This document shows, in pieces, positions 32,985-44,612 of a stretch of 64,000 nt of DNA (position 1 is its first letter; each line of letters opens with the position of its first letter). This stretch comes from Physella acuta (lineage: Eukaryota > Mollusca > Gastropoda > Physidae). The stretch lies in NCBI RefSeq assembly GCF_028476545.1, contig NW_026732721.1, forward strand, positions 124,001-188,000, written 5' to 3'. Both the position numbers and the translations under genes were made by a program. The notes beneath the pieces were generated by a model, which did not search any database, was not told the origin of the DNA, and worked only from the letters and a program-made list of their open reading frames with translations.

Positions 32985-35540
32985 ATTCCACTGCCCCCAG
33001 TGGTAAAACATTTTCTTGCACTAGTTCTTCCAACTGCCCCCAGTGGTAAAACATTTTTTTGCACTAGTTCTTCCAACTGCCCCTGTGGTAAAACATTTTC
33101 TTGAGATATTAATTCAACTGCCCCTGTGGTAAAAAATTTTCTTGAGATATTAATTCAACTGCCCCTGTGGTAAAAAAATTTCTTGAGATATTAATTCAAC
33201 TGCCCCTGTGGTAAAAAATTTTCTTGAGATATTAATTCAACTGCCCCTGTGGTAAAAAAATTTCTTGAGATATTAATTCAACTGCTCCTGTGGTAAAAAA
33301 TTTTCTTGAGATATTAATTCAACTGCCCCTGTGGTAAAAAAATTTCTTGAGATATTAATTCAACTGCCCCTGTGGTAAAAAATGTTCTTGAGATATTAAT
33401 TCAACTGCCCCTGTGGTAAAACATTTTCTTGAGATATTAATTCAACTGCCCCTGTGGTAAAAAATTTTCTTGAGATATTAATTCAACTGCCCCTGTGGTA
33501 AAAAAATTTCTTGAGATATTAATTCAACTGCCCCTGTGGTAAAAAATTTTCTTGAGATATTAATTCAACTGCCCCTGTGGTAAAAAATTTTCTTGAGATA
33601 TTAATTCAACTGCCCCTGTGGTAAAAAATTTTCTTGAGATATTAATTCAACTGCCCCTGTGGTAAAAAATTTTCTTGAGATATTAATTCAACTGCCCCTG
33701 TGGTAAAAAATTTTCTTGAGATATTAATTCAACTGCCCCTGTGGTAAAAAAATTTCTTGAGATATTAATTCAACTGCTCCTGTGGTAAAAAATTTTCTTG
33801 AGATATTAATTCAACTGCCCCTGTGGTAAAAAAATTTCTTGAGATATTAATTCAACTGCCCCTGTGGTAAAAAATTTTCTTGAGATATTAATTCAACTGC
33901 CCCTGTGGTAAAAAAATTTCTTGAGATATTAATTCAACTGCCCCTGTGGTAAAAAATGTTCTTGAGATATTAATTCAACTGCCCCTGTGGTAAAAAATTT
34001 TCTTGAGATATTAATTCAACTGCCCCTGTGGTAAAAAATTTTCTTGAGATATTAATTCAACTGCCCCTGTGGTAAAAAATTTTCTTGAGATATTAATTCA
34101 ACTGCCCCTGTGGTAAAAAAATTTCTTGAGATATTAATTCAACTGCCCCTGTGGTAAAAAATTTTCTTGAGATATTAATTCAACTGCCCCTGTGGTAAAA
34201 AAATTTCTTGAGATATTAATTCAACTGCCCCTGTGGTAAAAAATTTTCTTGAGATATTAATTCAACTGCCCCTGTGGTAAAAAATTTTCTTGAGATATTA
34301 ATTCAACTGCCCCTGTGGTAAAAAATTTTCTTGAGATATTAATTCAACTGCCCCTGTGGTAAAAAATTTTCTTGAGATATTAATTCAACTGCCCCTGTGG
34401 TAAAAAAATTTCTTGAGATATTAATTCAACTGCTCCTGTGGTAAAAAATTTTCTTGAGATATTAATTCAACTGCCCCTGTGGTAAAAAAATTTCTTGAGA
34501 TATTAATTCAACTGCCCCTGTGGTAAAAAATTTTCTTGAGATATTAATTCAACTGCCCCTGTGGTAAAAAAATTTCTTGAGATATTAATTCAACTGCCCC
34601 TGTGGTAAAAAATGTTCTTGAGATATTAATTCAACTGCCCCTGTGGTAAAAAATTTTCTTGAGATATTAATTCAACTGCCCCTGTGGTAAAAAATTTTCT
34701 TGAGATATTAATTCAACTGCCCCTGTGGTAAAAAATTTTCTTGAGATATTAATTCAACTGCCCCTGTGGTAAAAAATTTTCTTGAGATATTAATTCAACT
34801 GCCCCTGTGGTAAAAAATTTTCTTGAGATATTAATTCAACTGCCCCTGTGGTAAAAAATTTTCTTGAGATATTAATTCAACTGCCCCTGTGGTAAAAAAA
34901 TTTCTTGAGATATTAATTCAACTGCCCCTGTGGTAAAAAATTTTCTTGAGATATTAATTCAACTGCCCCTGTGGTAAAAAAATTTCTTGAGATATTAATT
35001 CAACTGCTCCTGTGGTAAAAAATTTTCTTGAGATATTAATTCAACTGCCCCTGTGGTAAAAAAATTTCTTGAGATATTAATTCAACTGCCCCTGTGGTAA
35101 AAAATTTTCTTGAGATATTAATTCAACTGCCCCTGTGGTAAAAAATTTTCTTGAGATATTAATTCAACTGCCCCTGTGGTAAAAAAATTTCTTGAGATAT
35201 TAATTCAACTGCCCCTGTGGTAAAAAATTTTCTTGAGATATTAATTCAACTGCCCCTGTGGTAAAAAATTTTCTTGAGATATTAATTCAACTGCCCCTGT
35301 GGTAAAAAAATTTCTTGAGATATTAATTCAACTGCCCCTGTGGTAAAAAATTTTCTTGAGATATTAATTCAACTGCCCCTGTGGTAAAAAAATTTCTTGA
35401 GATATTAATTCAACTGCCCCTGTGGTAAAACATTTTCTTGAGATATTAATTCAACTGCCCCTGTGGTAAAACATTTTCTTGAGATATTAATTCAACTGCC
35501 CCTGTGGTAAAACATTTTCTTGAGATATTAATTCAACTGC
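32985..35540. repeat. 41-bp satellite, about 62 copies
   Basis: The unit is AATTCAACTGCCCCTGTGGT, then AAAAAATTTTCTTGAGATATT. The first two units are older-looking 43-44 bp versions with CTGCCCCCAGTGG and TTGCACTAGTTCTTCCAA. Rare variants mark a higher-order structure: TGCTCC occurs at 33,283, 33,775, 34,431 and 35,005, and AATGTTC at 33,381, 33,955 and 34,611, all at multiples of 41 bp from one another within each series. Confidence 0.95.
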
Positions 35541-36002
35541 TCGAAGTTACCGTGTGTAAATGTGCATTTTTTTTTATTACTGGTAAAGAACATAAATAGA
35601 TTTGTAAGATAAAACTGGATGCTTTTAACAAAAATAGTATTTACTAGAACAAGTTATTCTTATAAAATCGAAAATAGAAAATCTGGGAATCGTGTCTAGA
35701 AAATGTTTTTGTATTTCTAGCTTATAAAACTGTATACTAATCAACATTCCATAATTATGTATTTAGGTAATTGATAAAAATGTAATTATTATTTTAAGTC
35801 TTATATCTGCTAACGAATATCGTTTCATTAATTGATGCTTGAACGTACAACAAAATTTACGACACTTTAATAAACAATTATTATACCTTGATGCTATTAG
35901 CTAAATTAAATTTATAAACGTTTACTATTTAACATTGCTAATTAAGTTATGTTTTAACGTTTTATATGTAGTCATGTTTACCATGACAGCACGTTATAAA
36001 AT

Positions 36003-36452
36003 TGGTGAATGTAGTCATGTTTGCCGCTAAATGTAGTTACATTTGCCGCCAAATTTAGTTACATTTGCCGCCAAATTTAGTTACATTTGCCGCCAAATTT
36101 AGTTACATTTGCCGCCAAATTTAGTTACATTTGCCGCCAAATTTAGTTACATTTGCCGCCAAATTTAGTTATATTTGCCGCCAAATTTTGTTACATTTGC
36201 CGCCAAATTTAGTTATGTTTGCCGCCAAATTTAGTTACATTTGCCGCCAAATTTAGTAATATTTGCCGCCAAATTTAGTTATATTTGACGCCAAATTTAG
36301 TTATATTTGCCGCCAAATTTAGTTACATTTGCCGCCAAATTAAGTTACATTTGCCGCCAAATTTAGTTATATTTGCCGCCAAATTTAGTTATATTTGCCG
36401 CTAAATTTAGTTACATTTTCCGCCAAATTTAGTTATATTTGCCGCTAAATTT
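36003..36452. repeat. 22-bp minisatellite (GCCGCCAAATTTAGTTACAT)
   Basis: About 20 units of 22 bp with mainly C/T variation in TTACAT/TTATAT. Confidence 0.95.
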
Positions 36453-36469
36453 ATTGGAAAATATATCCC

Positions 36470-36708
36470 TGGGCAGATGAGGCTCGTTACCTGGGGACAG
36501 AAACCCGTCTAGGGGAGAAAACACAAATATCAAACAACTGCTGGCTTGTAGTTTGTTCTTGGATGCACACATTGTATGTCAGCAATACTAGACAGTGGGG
36601 CGGGCTGAAGTCTAAGGGTGATATGACACATAACATGTTGACATGATACACTTGTGTTGGATGGAATCCCGTCCAACAACACAATGGAGAAGATGATGAT
36701 CCCGTGTA
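36470..36708 (+). mobile_element. 5'-truncated SINE, family B
   Basis: GCAGATGAGGCTCGTTACCTG, CAAACAACTGCTGGCTTGTAG, GGCTGAAGTC, ACATAACATGTTGACA and TGGATGGAATCCCGTCCAAC follow the same order as the copies at 52,052 and 62,661. The tRNA-like head is missing and the tail is GAAGATGATGAT. Confidence 0.7.
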
Positions 36709-37957
36709 ATCAGGCTGATTAGCGTGAATTGAATGACACAAGGATTAGATCCAACATAGTCCAATCGATCCTCAATCTACTCACAATTAAACGTATCGAC
36801 TGATTTGATAACAATCTAGACATGCGCAGTTAACTGGAAAAACACGTAAACAACACAACACATAAGTTTGTCCGCTCTAAAATATTTTCTTTGTTCAAAT
36901 GTTCATGAACTAAAATCTATTTATGTTTCACTTTACTGAACTCAGGGTTTTTTTCTAGTGTAGTAACTATATTGTTGCTCTTGTCAAGACTGCCCATACT
37001 AAACTTTGTTTTTATTGATAATGGACCTACTCAAATCTTCTTTTCTCAAGTTGACCACTAGTCTTCGCACCCATGACCCCATGACTCCTCACGGCAACGC
37101 ATACCGACCCCTCATCCGACCCCCCTCATCACGACATATTTCTTGATACCCCACCCCGACCCTTTTCACGACCCCTCCTTAAACCCCTCTTCATAACCCC
37201 TGCATACGATCCCTCCCTCCCGACGAACAGAATATCTGTCTCTCAGTCCTGACTTGAAAAGATTTAGCCACGTGTTTATCCTTCTCCACATATTGTAAAA
37301 CACACAACACAGGCTAGTATAACACTTCATATAACGTTAATCTTACTTAAACTGGTCGCAGGATAGTATAACATTTGATATACCGCAGGATAGTATAACA
37401 TTTGATATACCGCAGGATAGTATATTTTTTAAATACAGTACTTCTTAAAATTGTCACAGGATAGTATAACATGACATCGCATGTATGTAGAACACAGATC
37501 CATAGAACAACAACTCATATCGTTAAGGCTGATTACATGTGCACTAAATGCATTAGGTGAAACCTTTTGTGTTAGAAGCTATTGTGTGGTTTATGTTATT
37601 ATAGGGGTTACTGTTAGGGTAAACCTTATGACTAGTTAAAACCTGCTGGTGTTCTATAACCAAAACCTAACATATAGAGTGTCTTGTTTTGTCTTACTTT
37701 ATCGATTGGATCCAAATCTGTGTCGTAAATGGTTATTTTTGTACATGCATTGTGGCATTTCTATATTCCTTATAACATGCTAGTAATGTCAGCACACAAT
37801 AAATCCTATACATGTACATCCATTCATTCAGTCATAGACTACATACACAAATATAAAAAACAAGATCTGTTCAGAAATCGTATTCATGTTTATATGTATA
37901 TTTTTACTTCATGAGTACCATACAATGTTTATATTTCTGCTTCAGATCTGCCATACA

Positions 37958-37966
<9 letters not shown>

Positions 37967-38042
<76 letters not shown>
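37967..38042. repeat. (TA)n microsatellite just before exon 2
   Basis: About 76 bp of TA end 32 bp before coding exon 2, close to the branch/polypyrimidine region. Confidence 0.95.
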
Positions 38043-38043
<1 letters not shown>

Positions 38044-38074
38044 GTCTGCTATCAATTTTCTATTTCTGCTTCAG

Positions 38075-38204
38075 GTCTGCCACCACCCACAATGTATGGA
38101 GGGAAACGGTGACCTCCCTTTGTTGCTATGTCGACCATGTGACCTTGACATCCACAAGCAGCCCGAATACAATGGACATCTCGTACTGGACAGTCTTAAA
38201 AAAC
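38075..38204 (+). CDS. PLEKHG5: PLEKHG5-like RhoGEF, exon 2 (Cys/His module)
   Basis: The exon follows the acceptor TTCTGCTTCAG and ends at AAAC|GTGAGT. The phase is 0 in and 1 out. It encodes VCHHPQC, then LLLCRPCDLDIH, then a YNGHLVLD segment. From memory, vertebrate PLEKHG5 long isoforms have VCHHADC, LNLCEACDSKFH and YDGHVRFDL in the same order and spacing. The C-x4-C, C-x2-C and H pattern looks like a small zinc-binding module (inference). This match and the Ras-binding-like domain downstream identify the gene. Confidence 0.9.
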
Positions 38205-38775
38205 GTGAGTTGGTTTCATTAACACACCCCAATCTCTTTTCACCACATGTCGACCCCCACCACAACCACAAATGTGGGGTGGGCTTAATCCCCACCCTCC
38301 TATAATATATTTTAATTGCTACCCACACAATATGCTCTTGTTTAATCCCCCTTGGAACTATACCATTGATATACCATTGATATTCTATTGATATTTTTTG
38401 TGTATTATATTCTCAGTTCTACTAGTAAACTACATCCCCATACCTGATCCAAAGTGTTGTACCCCCCCCCCCCCACTAGATATAGTTGTACCGACCAACT
38501 CTAACACTTTGTTAATTAGAATACTGAGTTCGAATCCAGGCAGGTACATGTTAGGGAGGGGGGTAATAAATTGTTTATTTGTTTTTTAGTCATATCATAC
38601 AACTTGCAAATTAGAGCATTTATTTTAAGGTATACAACCACACACGCAAACACACACACACATGTATATATATAATGTGTGCGTGTGCGTACGTGTGTGC
38701 GTATGTACGTGTGTGTATGTGTACGTGTGTGTATGTGTGTGCTAATCAGAACGCCCTCTATCTTCCACAAACCAG
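38205..38775 (+). other. Intron 2 of the PLEKHG5-like gene
   Basis: 571 bp. It contains a C run at 38,462-38,474, a SINE-A scrap near 38,520-38,556 (GAGTTCGAATCCAGGCAGGT plus TGTTAGGGA) and GT-rich sequence at 38,640-38,745. Confidence 0.85.
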
Positions 38776-38941
38776 GTGGGCCAGTAGTTAAAGCACCTGT
38801 GACGTCGCTATCGAACGAAGGTGAGAGTGACAGCGACACCCCAGACACACCCCACAACCTCAGCGACACTCCAGACACACCCCACAACCTCAGCGAGGAT
38901 CAGGTGGACGGGCTCTTTGTCAAACACAACTCCAAGTTCAG
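38776..38941 (+). CDS. PLEKHG5: PLEKHG5-like RhoGEF, exon 3 (acidic linker)
   Basis: The exon follows AACCAG and ends TTCAG|GTCAGT, phase 1 in and 2 out. It encodes a low-complexity acidic Ser/Asp/Thr linker with two exact copies of SDTPDTPHNLS, then EDQVDGLFVKHNSKFR. The two copies come from a 30-bp internal duplication. Its position after the Cys/His module corresponds to the acidic linker I recall in vertebrate PLEKHG5. The last 16 nt are also part of the tandem repeat that fills the start of intron 3. Confidence 0.85.
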
Positions 38942-39170
38942 GTCAGTGCAAGGTCATCAGGTCTATGACCTAACTTTAACACAACTCCAAGTTCAGGTCA
39001 GTGCAAGGTCATCAGGTCTTTGACCTAACTTTAACACAACTCCAAATTCAGGTCAGTGCAAGGTCATGAGGTCTATGACCTAACTTTAACACAACTAAAA
39101 GTTCATGGCACTGAAAGGTCATGAGGTCTACGACCTAACTTTATCAAACCAACTCAAAGTTCAGGTCGGT
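38926..39170 (+). repeat. 55-bp minisatellite overlapping the exon 3 splice donor
   Basis: Units of 55 bp start inside exon 3 at ACAACTCCAAGTTCAG and carry GTCAGTGCAAGGTCATCAGG, then TCTATGACCTAACTTTAAC. Donor-like TTCAG|GTCAGT sites are at 38,942 (the real one), 38,997 and 39,052. Two later units are diverged. Confidence 0.9.
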
Positions 39171-40164
39171 TCACAGCACGATGTCAATGACCTAAGGACC
39201 TTTACTTCCTCGCTTAACTCGTTTAATTAATTAAGGGGTGGACTTTATTAATTACAACTTTTTAAAAGTTAATGTGTTTTAGAAAATACGGACCATTGTT
39301 TCTTGGCTTAAATAATGCATCTGTGCATTAATTAAACTGCACTGAGATTATTTAAAGGTATTATTCGACGTTCTAATGAGTTTTGAATTTTAAAAAGTAA
39401 TATAACTTGAAATACAATTTTTAAAAACTATTTAACTTACTAAGACCTTGGATCATGAGCCATCTAAATCCCGGGTATACCACATACATTTTTTTGATCT
39501 GCTCATGAAATTAATAGCATATCCTCTGTATGTTAAGTTTAAATTGTTGTTCTCTTAATTATCAAATTATTAAACTAATCACTCTTAAACCAAAATATTT
39601 TATTGAATTAATTACATTTTTCTCCAAAGTTACTATATTTACAACCAATAGTGCATTAAAAAAATTGAGTTTCCTACATCCCTGTTCAATGTAGAAGTTC
39701 AGCATTTTTGTATCGATTAAAGTGTTCAGGATTAAATCGTTGGTATCCGACCTTTTGGGACTTTTGATTGATACATCAATAATCAACTTTGACGTCTATG
39801 GTAGCAAAAGGTACTTAAGTAAAGTAAATTCGAAAACCTGAGATTACAACTCAAAACTAGTTCTTGTGAGAGACTTTAGAAATATAGTTTAAATCTTTAG
39901 GCTAAGCTAATGACTTAATCACTTAACCGAAGTGATCAAATTAAAAAAAAAAGTTTTCAAATTAAGAACATTTTAAAGCTTTCTCTTTTTCTTTTTTAGC
40001 AGTGAAATATTTACTGAAAATATTTTTGAAATATCTTCTAAATTAACTCTTGAAAATAAGCGGGGGAATTGAAAATTTTGCTAATAAATATATTTAAAAT
40101 GTTTGTAAGTCTGCAGTGTTTGCATTAGATGCAATCTCCAAGTCAATTCGGTGAAACACGCCAC

Positions 40165-40590
40165 GTTCATGCCCATCCATGCCCGTCCATGCCCAATTAT
40201 GCCCGGCTGCTGCGTGAATATCAGGTCCAAACACCGTCAATGTTCTTCTGTGTTATGTTCATGCCCCTTTCATGCCCCTTTCATGCCCCTTCCATGCCCT
40301 TTCCATACCCATTCTATAACCCCATTCCATGGCCCATACATCCATACCCCGTCCATACCCAGACTATACCAATTCCATGCCCATTCCACGATCCGCCCAT
40401 ACATCCATACCTACTCCATGCCCATTCCACGATCCGCCCATACATCCATACCCCGTCTATGCCCCGTACCTGTCCCGTGCATGCCCCATCAATACCTATT
40501 CCATGCCCCGCCTAGGTCCCTTGCATGCCCTGTCGGTGCCCCTTCCATGCCCTATGCACCTCGGCTATGCCCGTCCATTTAGCGGTTCTC
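40165..40590. repeat. CATGCCC/CATACCC array
   Basis: Irregular units built from TTCCATGCCC and CATCCATACCCC, including two copies of CCATTCCACGATCCGCCCAT. Three overlapping open frames with Pro/Ser/His-rich translations are artefacts. Confidence 0.85.
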
Positions 40591-41194
40591 ACAGCTGGGT
40601 TATTAGGGTCTAGGTTGTTTACAACTTACACACACCTCACACCTTACACCATGTGTTTAACACGCTAACATGTGCTGATTCTAATTAATAATTAATGAGA
40701 CGCTATTGATTGCATGCGTGTGGCAGGTAGACAAAAGCACGCTAGTTTTGTTTTGTTTTTGTTTTGGCCGCGGGAAATAGATATAAAAAAGTTAATGAAA
40801 TGACAGTTAATTTAATTGATTTGTAATTAAATATGTTTGGTTTGATTGCCGATAGCCTAAGACGGCAATTACAATAATTACATTAATTAGCCTTAACATA
40901 ACACTAACCTTTATAATAATCAAACGAAGTGCATTATTGTTATCAAACATATACTAACATTCCCCTCAAATAATGTTTAACAGCTATTTCTTAACATTTT
41001 TACAAACTTAACCCAGGATTAACAGTAGGGCTGACCTGGCTATAGCAAAGGGCCCCGAACGTTATTGAACCATACATTTTGATCTTGTAATCATAGTGCA
41101 TTTCAATGTCTAACCCACAACTTATGTTCTGCAAAAATCTAGCAGCCGATGTGTCCATCATGCTTTACCCACACCTTCCTTAACCATAAACTAG

Positions 41195-41285
41195 CCCTAG
41201 CCCTAACCTTGTCCCTAACCCTAGCCCTAGCCCTAACCCTAGCCCTAGCCCTAACCCCAACCCTAGCTCCAACCCTGCCCCTAAC
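41195..41285. repeat. Degenerate telomere-like repeat (CCCTAR CCCTAACC)
   Basis: About 14 hexamer-like units of CCCTAG/CCCTAA with substitutions. It resembles decayed CCCTAA telomere sequence on the + strand. Confidence 0.7.
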
Positions 41286-41685
41286 CTAAACACTCCGTTT
41301 TAACTAACATTACATAGAATCCTATAAAAAAGTAAATGTTTCCGAAAAAAACCAAACTACAAACCGTATCACGTACGTAACGTACATCTGAATTAACAGA
41401 AACCCAAAACAATCCATATCATCTTCTCTGAATATTTCTTTCAAGTTTCAACAAAACTCAATTTTTTAACTTCCCTTTAATAAAACTAGTTTATGTATTT
41501 CTCCCCGGTATGGAAACATTACCAAACACAAACCTCCAATAACTGATGTATTTGTTCAGTTGCCTCGATGATGGAACAATATTTGTATACATGTACGCCC
41601 ATAACTACCCCGTGTTTTTGCAAACATGTTTAACAAGGGCAGACAAGCGATTGTTGTGATCGGCGTTATCTCCCTTCCTCAACAG

Positions 41686-41767
41686 AAACAAGTCGCCCAG
41701 CGAGCTGGAAAGAAAACTCAAGCGGAAGAAAGCGCTGAAAAAGAAGGGAAATAACTGGCTGAAACAG
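41686..41767 (+). CDS. PLEKHG5: PLEKHG5-like RhoGEF, exon 4 (basic segment)
   Basis: An 82-nt exon between CCTCAACAG and AAACAG|GTACGT, phase 2 in and 0 out. It encodes NKSPSELERKLKRKKALKKK followed by GNNWLKQ, a strongly basic helix-like stretch. Vertebrate PLEKHG5 has a comparable basic KLSKKKARRRH segment just before the Ras-binding-like domain (from memory), which fits the order. The basic run might act in membrane binding or nuclear localisation (inference). Confidence 0.85.
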
Positions 41768-43139
41768 GTACGTTTTTAACTATGAATCATCTCCCTTTTA
41801 TTTTCACCAGTTTCAGGGGTTAATTAATTACTTTTTTTTTAAATACTTGTCACATAATCTTGATGAGCATTAATTAACTTGTGTTAATAAAGATAACTTT
41901 AAAACTAAGCTCTAGTCCATAATAATGCAAATTAACACCACCGTATCATCTTCTTTTTTTTTTTCAATTATATATTTTAGCTACTTCTAAACTCATTAAT
42001 TATTAAATGCTACTAGGACTAGAAATAGCTCGTATTTCTAGTTGTCATAAAAACACGTTTATTAAGAGGTATAAATATGTCTTTATTTGCTCCTTTAGAA
42101 TTTGATGGGTTTATAGGCCTGCGTATAGCGTAGAAATCATGTGGTTTCACAAATCCTTATTTTTATATTTTACTTACATTGTTAATAAAAATCTGTAATG
42201 CTTTATAAGCCAAAATTAAGCCTTAGATTACACATTGCTGACATTTTCAGGGACTACTTTTTTATACAAAACAGTATTAAAAAAATAGCGAGCAGTGCAA
42301 TGATTTGACTTGCTGATGCGTGCTAGTATTTGATTAATATTGGGGTTTTTAAGTTTCAATTACAGCTGATATTTTTAAAGTGAAAAACAAAATTCTTCAA
42401 GATTGCTGCAATTGATCTTTAGCACGGAACTTTGTTTTGTTTTAGTGATCAGGCGGAATGAAAACATTTGTTTCTTTATTCGAGTTGTAGTTTTTAACAC
42501 ACTCTCGGCACAGTTTTAGGCAAGAGGGCAAACTAACACTCGCAGCCCATTACAAAAGGACCTGGCCATTTTAAATGACGTAGCATCCGGTAACGTAGTG
42601 CACATTTTACGTCCGCACAGCATTTGAGACTGTATGTCATGAGGTACTTTCAGTGGTGTCTACTGATGCAGTAACTCAAAGGGTCACCTTTCTTCCCCCC
42701 CCCCCCCCCTAATTCCAGAATTTTAAACTGTAGCTGTGTTGTTGGACAAGATAAATCATTGTGCTGTTAATTTATTTTGCGATGCGTACATTGGGTGTCA
42801 CCTTCTAAGTTGTGTCACCTTTTAATCGTGTCACCCTTTAAATCATGTCACCCTCTAACTGGTGTCACCCAGTGCGGACCCCGCCGCCTCCGCCTTGAGG
42901 TGCAACTAAGTATTGTGTAGATTATGTATGTACTTTGCTTTGTGTATGTTGTAACACACAAATGATATTCGAACAAGTTTGCTATTAGTGAAGGTTCTAG
43001 TGCCCAGTTGCCGTAAGTTAACGTATGTCAAGTGATGTATGTGTCATTGATGAACGACAGTATTGCTAACACCCGCCCCACCCTCAACTGTGCAGTGATG
43101 GTGCACTACTTGTGCAGCTTGCTCGCGACTGTACGCTAG

Positions 43140-43380
43140 GTTATGATGTACACTAGCTATGTGTACTGATGTTGTTTCACCTGTTATGGTTACAGTGTAC
43201 ACTAGCTATGTGTACTGATGTTGTTTCACCAGTTATGGTTACAGTGTACACTAGCTATGTGTACTGATGTTGTTTCACCAGTTATGGTTACAGTGTACAC
43301 TAGCCAGGTGTACTGATGTTGTTTCACCTGTTATGGTTATAGTGTACACTAGTCAGGTGTACTGATGTTGTTTCGCCAAT
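43140..43380. repeat. 49-bp minisatellite (TGTACACTAGCTATGTGTAC)
   Basis: Five units of about 49 bp with TGTACACTAGCTATGTGTAC and TGATGTTGTTTCACC. Confidence 0.9.
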
Positions 43381-43399
43381 TATTTAACCCCCACGTTAA

Positions 43400-43740
43400 G
43401 ACAACAATGTATTGACCCCCGTTCTTCTCAACCTTTTTTTTTATTTTAACTATACGTTTCACCTCACTATTTTGAACACAATATTTTGACCCCTATGTTT
43501 TGACCCCCTAAAGTCCCCCCCCCCCCCCCCATGTTTAGACCCCCCTATGCGTTGATCCCTAAATTTGACCCCTATGTTTCGACCCCTCTAAAGTCCCCTT
43601 CCCCCAATGTTTAGACCCCCCTATGCTTTGATCCCTAAATTTGACCCCTTTGTTTTGATCCCTAAATTTGACCCCTTTGTTTTGATCCCTAAATTTGACC
43701 CCTTTGTTTTGATCCCTAAATTTGACCCCTTTGTTAACTC
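43400..43740. repeat. Degenerate TTTGACCCC/TTGATCCCTAAA array
   Basis: Units of about 27 bp become regular towards the acceptor (TTTGACCCCTTTGTTTTGAT, CCCTAAA repeated four times). The array is pyrimidine-rich and runs to within about 10 bp of exon 5. Confidence 0.85.
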
Positions 43741-43746
43741 TCGCAG

Positions 43747-43838
43747 GATGGCCTAGAAGCAGCCCTGGCTCAGATAGCCGACCCAGAAGGTTCCGATTCG
43801 GATCCGTTTTCTCGCAGAGATTCGGATCCAGAATTTAG
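43747..43838 (+). CDS. PLEKHG5: PLEKHG5-like RhoGEF, exon 5
   Basis: A 92-nt exon after CTCTCGCAG, ending GAATTTAG|GTAAGT, phase 0 in and 2 out. It encodes DGLEAALAQIADPEGSDSDP followed by FSRRDSDPEFR, an acidic Ser/Asp linker with SDSDPFSRRDSDP that could be phosphorylated (inference). No domain is recognised. The final GAATTTAG of the exon is the first copy of the sequence amplified in intron 5, so the exon end and donor are part of that array. Confidence 0.85.
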
Positions 43839-44420
43839 GTAAGTGTTGTGTCTAGAATTTAGGTAAGTGTTGGGTCTAGAATTTAGATAAGTGTTGGATC
43901 TAAAATTTAGGTAAGTGTTGGGTCTAGAATTTAGGTATGTGTTAGGTCTAGAATTTAGGTAAGTGTTGGATCTAGAATTTAGGTAAGTGTTGGGTCTAGA
44001 ATTTAGGTAAGTGTTGGGTCTAGAATTTAGGTAAGTGTTGGGTCTAGAATTTAGGTAAGTGTTGGGTCTAGAATTTAGGTAAGTGTTGGGTCTAGAATTT
44101 AGGTAAGTGTTGGATCTAGAATTTAAGTAAGAGTTGGGTCTAGAATTTAGGTAAGTGTTGGGTCTAGAATTTAGGTATGTGTTAGGTCTAGAATTTAGGT
44201 AAGTGTTGGGTCTAGAATTTAGGTAAGTGTTGGATCTAGAATTTAGGTAAGTGTTGGATCTAGAATTTAGGTAAGTGTTGGGTCTAGAATTTAGGTAAGT
44301 GTTGGATCTAAAATTTAGGTAAGTGTTGGGTCTAGAATTTAGGTAAGTGTTGGATCTAAAATTTAGGTAAGTGTTGGGTCTAGAATTTAGGTAAGTGTTG
44401 GATCTAGAATTTAGGTATGT
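43831..44420 (+). repeat. 24-bp minisatellite made of duplicated 5' splice sites
   Basis: There are 25 units with an exact 24-bp period, donors starting at 43,839 + 24k (k = 0 to 24, last at 44,415). Each reads GAATTTAG|GTAAGTGTTGGGTCTA with small variation. Twenty keep AG|GTAAGT. The exceptions are at 43,887 (GATAAGT), 43,935, 44,175 and 44,415 (GTATGT) and 44,127 (AAGTAAGAG). In the exon frame every downstream donor would read AGG TAA, an immediate stop. Confidence 0.97.
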
Positions 44421-44612
44421 GTTTATTTATTAAAATGTCCATTTTTAATTGAACATGTTGTATTAAAATTCTACAATGTGTATACAATGTCAATTTTTAC
44501 GACTATTTCTTTCTTTAAAAAAAAAACCAAGGACCTTAACCCGACTATTGTTTAGAGTTGTCCCCCATGTTTACCTAACGCTGCCTGAGTTAATCCTGTT
44601 TCCAATCTCCAG
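43839..44612 (+). other. Intron 5 of the PLEKHG5-like gene
   Basis: 774 bp, of which the first 580 are the splice-donor array. The remainder is AT-rich with a poly-A stretch at 44,516-44,526 and ends TCCAATCTCCAG. Confidence 0.9.

Larger units (their letters stand above)
38942..41685 (+). other. Intron 3 of the PLEKHG5-like gene (2.7 kb)
   Basis: Begins with the donor-duplicating array, then AT-rich unremarkable sequence (39,180-40,130), a CATGCCC array, and telomere-like CCCTAGCCCTAACC sequence at 41,195-41,285. It ends CCTCAACAG. Confidence 0.85.
41768..43746 (+). other. Intron 4 of the PLEKHG5-like gene (2.0 kb)
   Basis: The first kilobase is AT-rich and unremarkable. A C run (42,694-42,709) and a dispersed-repeat terminus (42,785-42,900) follow, then two minisatellites up to the acceptor CTCTCGCAG. 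Confidence 0.8.

Noticed and set aside
40129-40613. Three overlapping Pro/His/Ser-rich frames
   Set aside because: They are produced by the CATGCCC/CATACCC array and lie within intron 3.
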